Assembly (NCBI GenBank): GCA_037783415.1
Contig: JAZGTN010000005.1
Coordinates: 3,968,001-4,032,000 of the forward strand
Length of the DNA stretch: 64,000 bases
Source of the DNA: Leptasterias polaris
Taxonomy: Eukaryota > Echinodermata > Asteroidea > Forcipulatida > Asteriidae
Direction of reading: 5' to 3'
The notes below the pieces were generated by a model. The model did no database searches and was not told the DNA's origin. It saw only the letters and a list, made by a program, of their open reading frames with translations. This document shows, in pieces, positions 63,527 to 64,000 of the stretch. Every line of letters begins with the position of its first letter. Within the stretch, counting starts at the first letter, position 1. Both the position numbers and the translations under genes were made by a program.

Positions 63527-64000
63527 CTACAAAATGAAACAGACAGGAACATGAAAAGGGAACTACAGAGGAAAACATTTGCTTGGGAAAATATTTTTAA
63601 AGTAAGTTGGTATCTCTACCAATGACCTGTACAAATATTTTCACTTGACATTGTCCACATTTTTTAAAGGCACCTGGCAGTGGTATTTTGTCAAAATAAA
63701 GCTTTTGTCATTAATATATACATTTTTATGAGAGGAATGTGAATAAACAATTAACTAAGGTTAAAACATTGTATTTTTATTTTAATTACAAGTTTAAAAA
63801 TAGGCCCCCCCCTTTACATGGAGCTGTTCGTGGCGTCAATCGAGGCAGGAGAAAATGTGTAGTCAGGCCCCGTACATTATGTCTGGGTACCTGATCAGTA
63901 TGATGCGTTTTCGTATTCGGACGTCACCCAATGCAATCCTAGGACAGCGTACAGTCGACTAATACGAGACGCCGGTTTATACAAGGTTTTTCACCGGTCC
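63527..64000 (-). other. PDCD5 intron, continuing past the window
   Basis: The first 270 bp are ordinary AT-rich intron. From about 63,800 the sequence turns GC-richer (GTCGACTAATACGAGACGCC, CACCGGTCC), perhaps the edge of another mobile element cut by the window end. No PDCD5 exon is visible here. Confidence 0.5.

Overview
The window is eukaryotic nuclear DNA: AT-rich, dominated by introns and transposable elements, with three conserved animal genes that can be read exon by exon. The TTAGGG-type repeats, the tRNA-derived SINEs and the short inverted-repeat elements suggest an invertebrate deuterostome, most likely an echinoderm such as a sea star. That assignment is inferred from repeat style and protein divergence and is not proven.

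Layout. (1) About 1-2.3 kb: two exon-like segments of an unrecognised plus-strand gene, with decayed duplicate copies and a SINE cluster. (2) 3.4-6.0 kb: a roughly 23-copy satellite of ~105 bp units, then a hairpin element with a TTAGGG core. (3) 6.4-15 kb: repeats only, namely a ~120 bp tandem repeat, a decayed Penelope-like retroelement (GIY-YIG end), and a three-copy composite array of 1.4-1.7 kb units. (4) 18.7-41.2 kb, minus strand: a complete purine nucleoside phosphorylase gene (PNP) of six exons and 293 codons. Its 13.5 kb first intron holds piggyBac-like, hAT-like, SINE and palindromic elements. (5) 41.2-43.2 kb: the shared upstream region of PNP and CLPTM1L, which contains a ~245 bp degenerate telomere-like array. 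(6) 43.2-56.4 kb, plus strand: a complete CLPTM1L gene of 14 coding exons and 538 codons. (7) 56.4-62.8 kb: intergenic mobile elements, including two DNA transposon remnants with clear target-site duplications. (8) 62.8-63.5 kb, minus strand: the last two coding exons of PDCD5, whose start lies beyond the window.

The genes do not form a functional cluster. PNP is a cytosolic purine-salvage enzyme, CLPTM1L an ER membrane protein linked to GPI-anchor biosynthesis, and PDCD5 a small apoptosis/chaperonin-associated protein. PNP and CLPTM1L are divergent, with start codons 2.0 kb apart, so shared regulation is possible. All exon joins for PNP and CLPTM1L keep reading frame and use GT-AG sites.

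I found no convincing new biological system. The most unusual structures are the near-perfect 346 bp palindrome at 20.2 kb, the telomere-core hairpin at 5.8 kb, the telomere-like array between two divergent genes, and several short inverted-repeat families that all appear to sit in TTAA sites.
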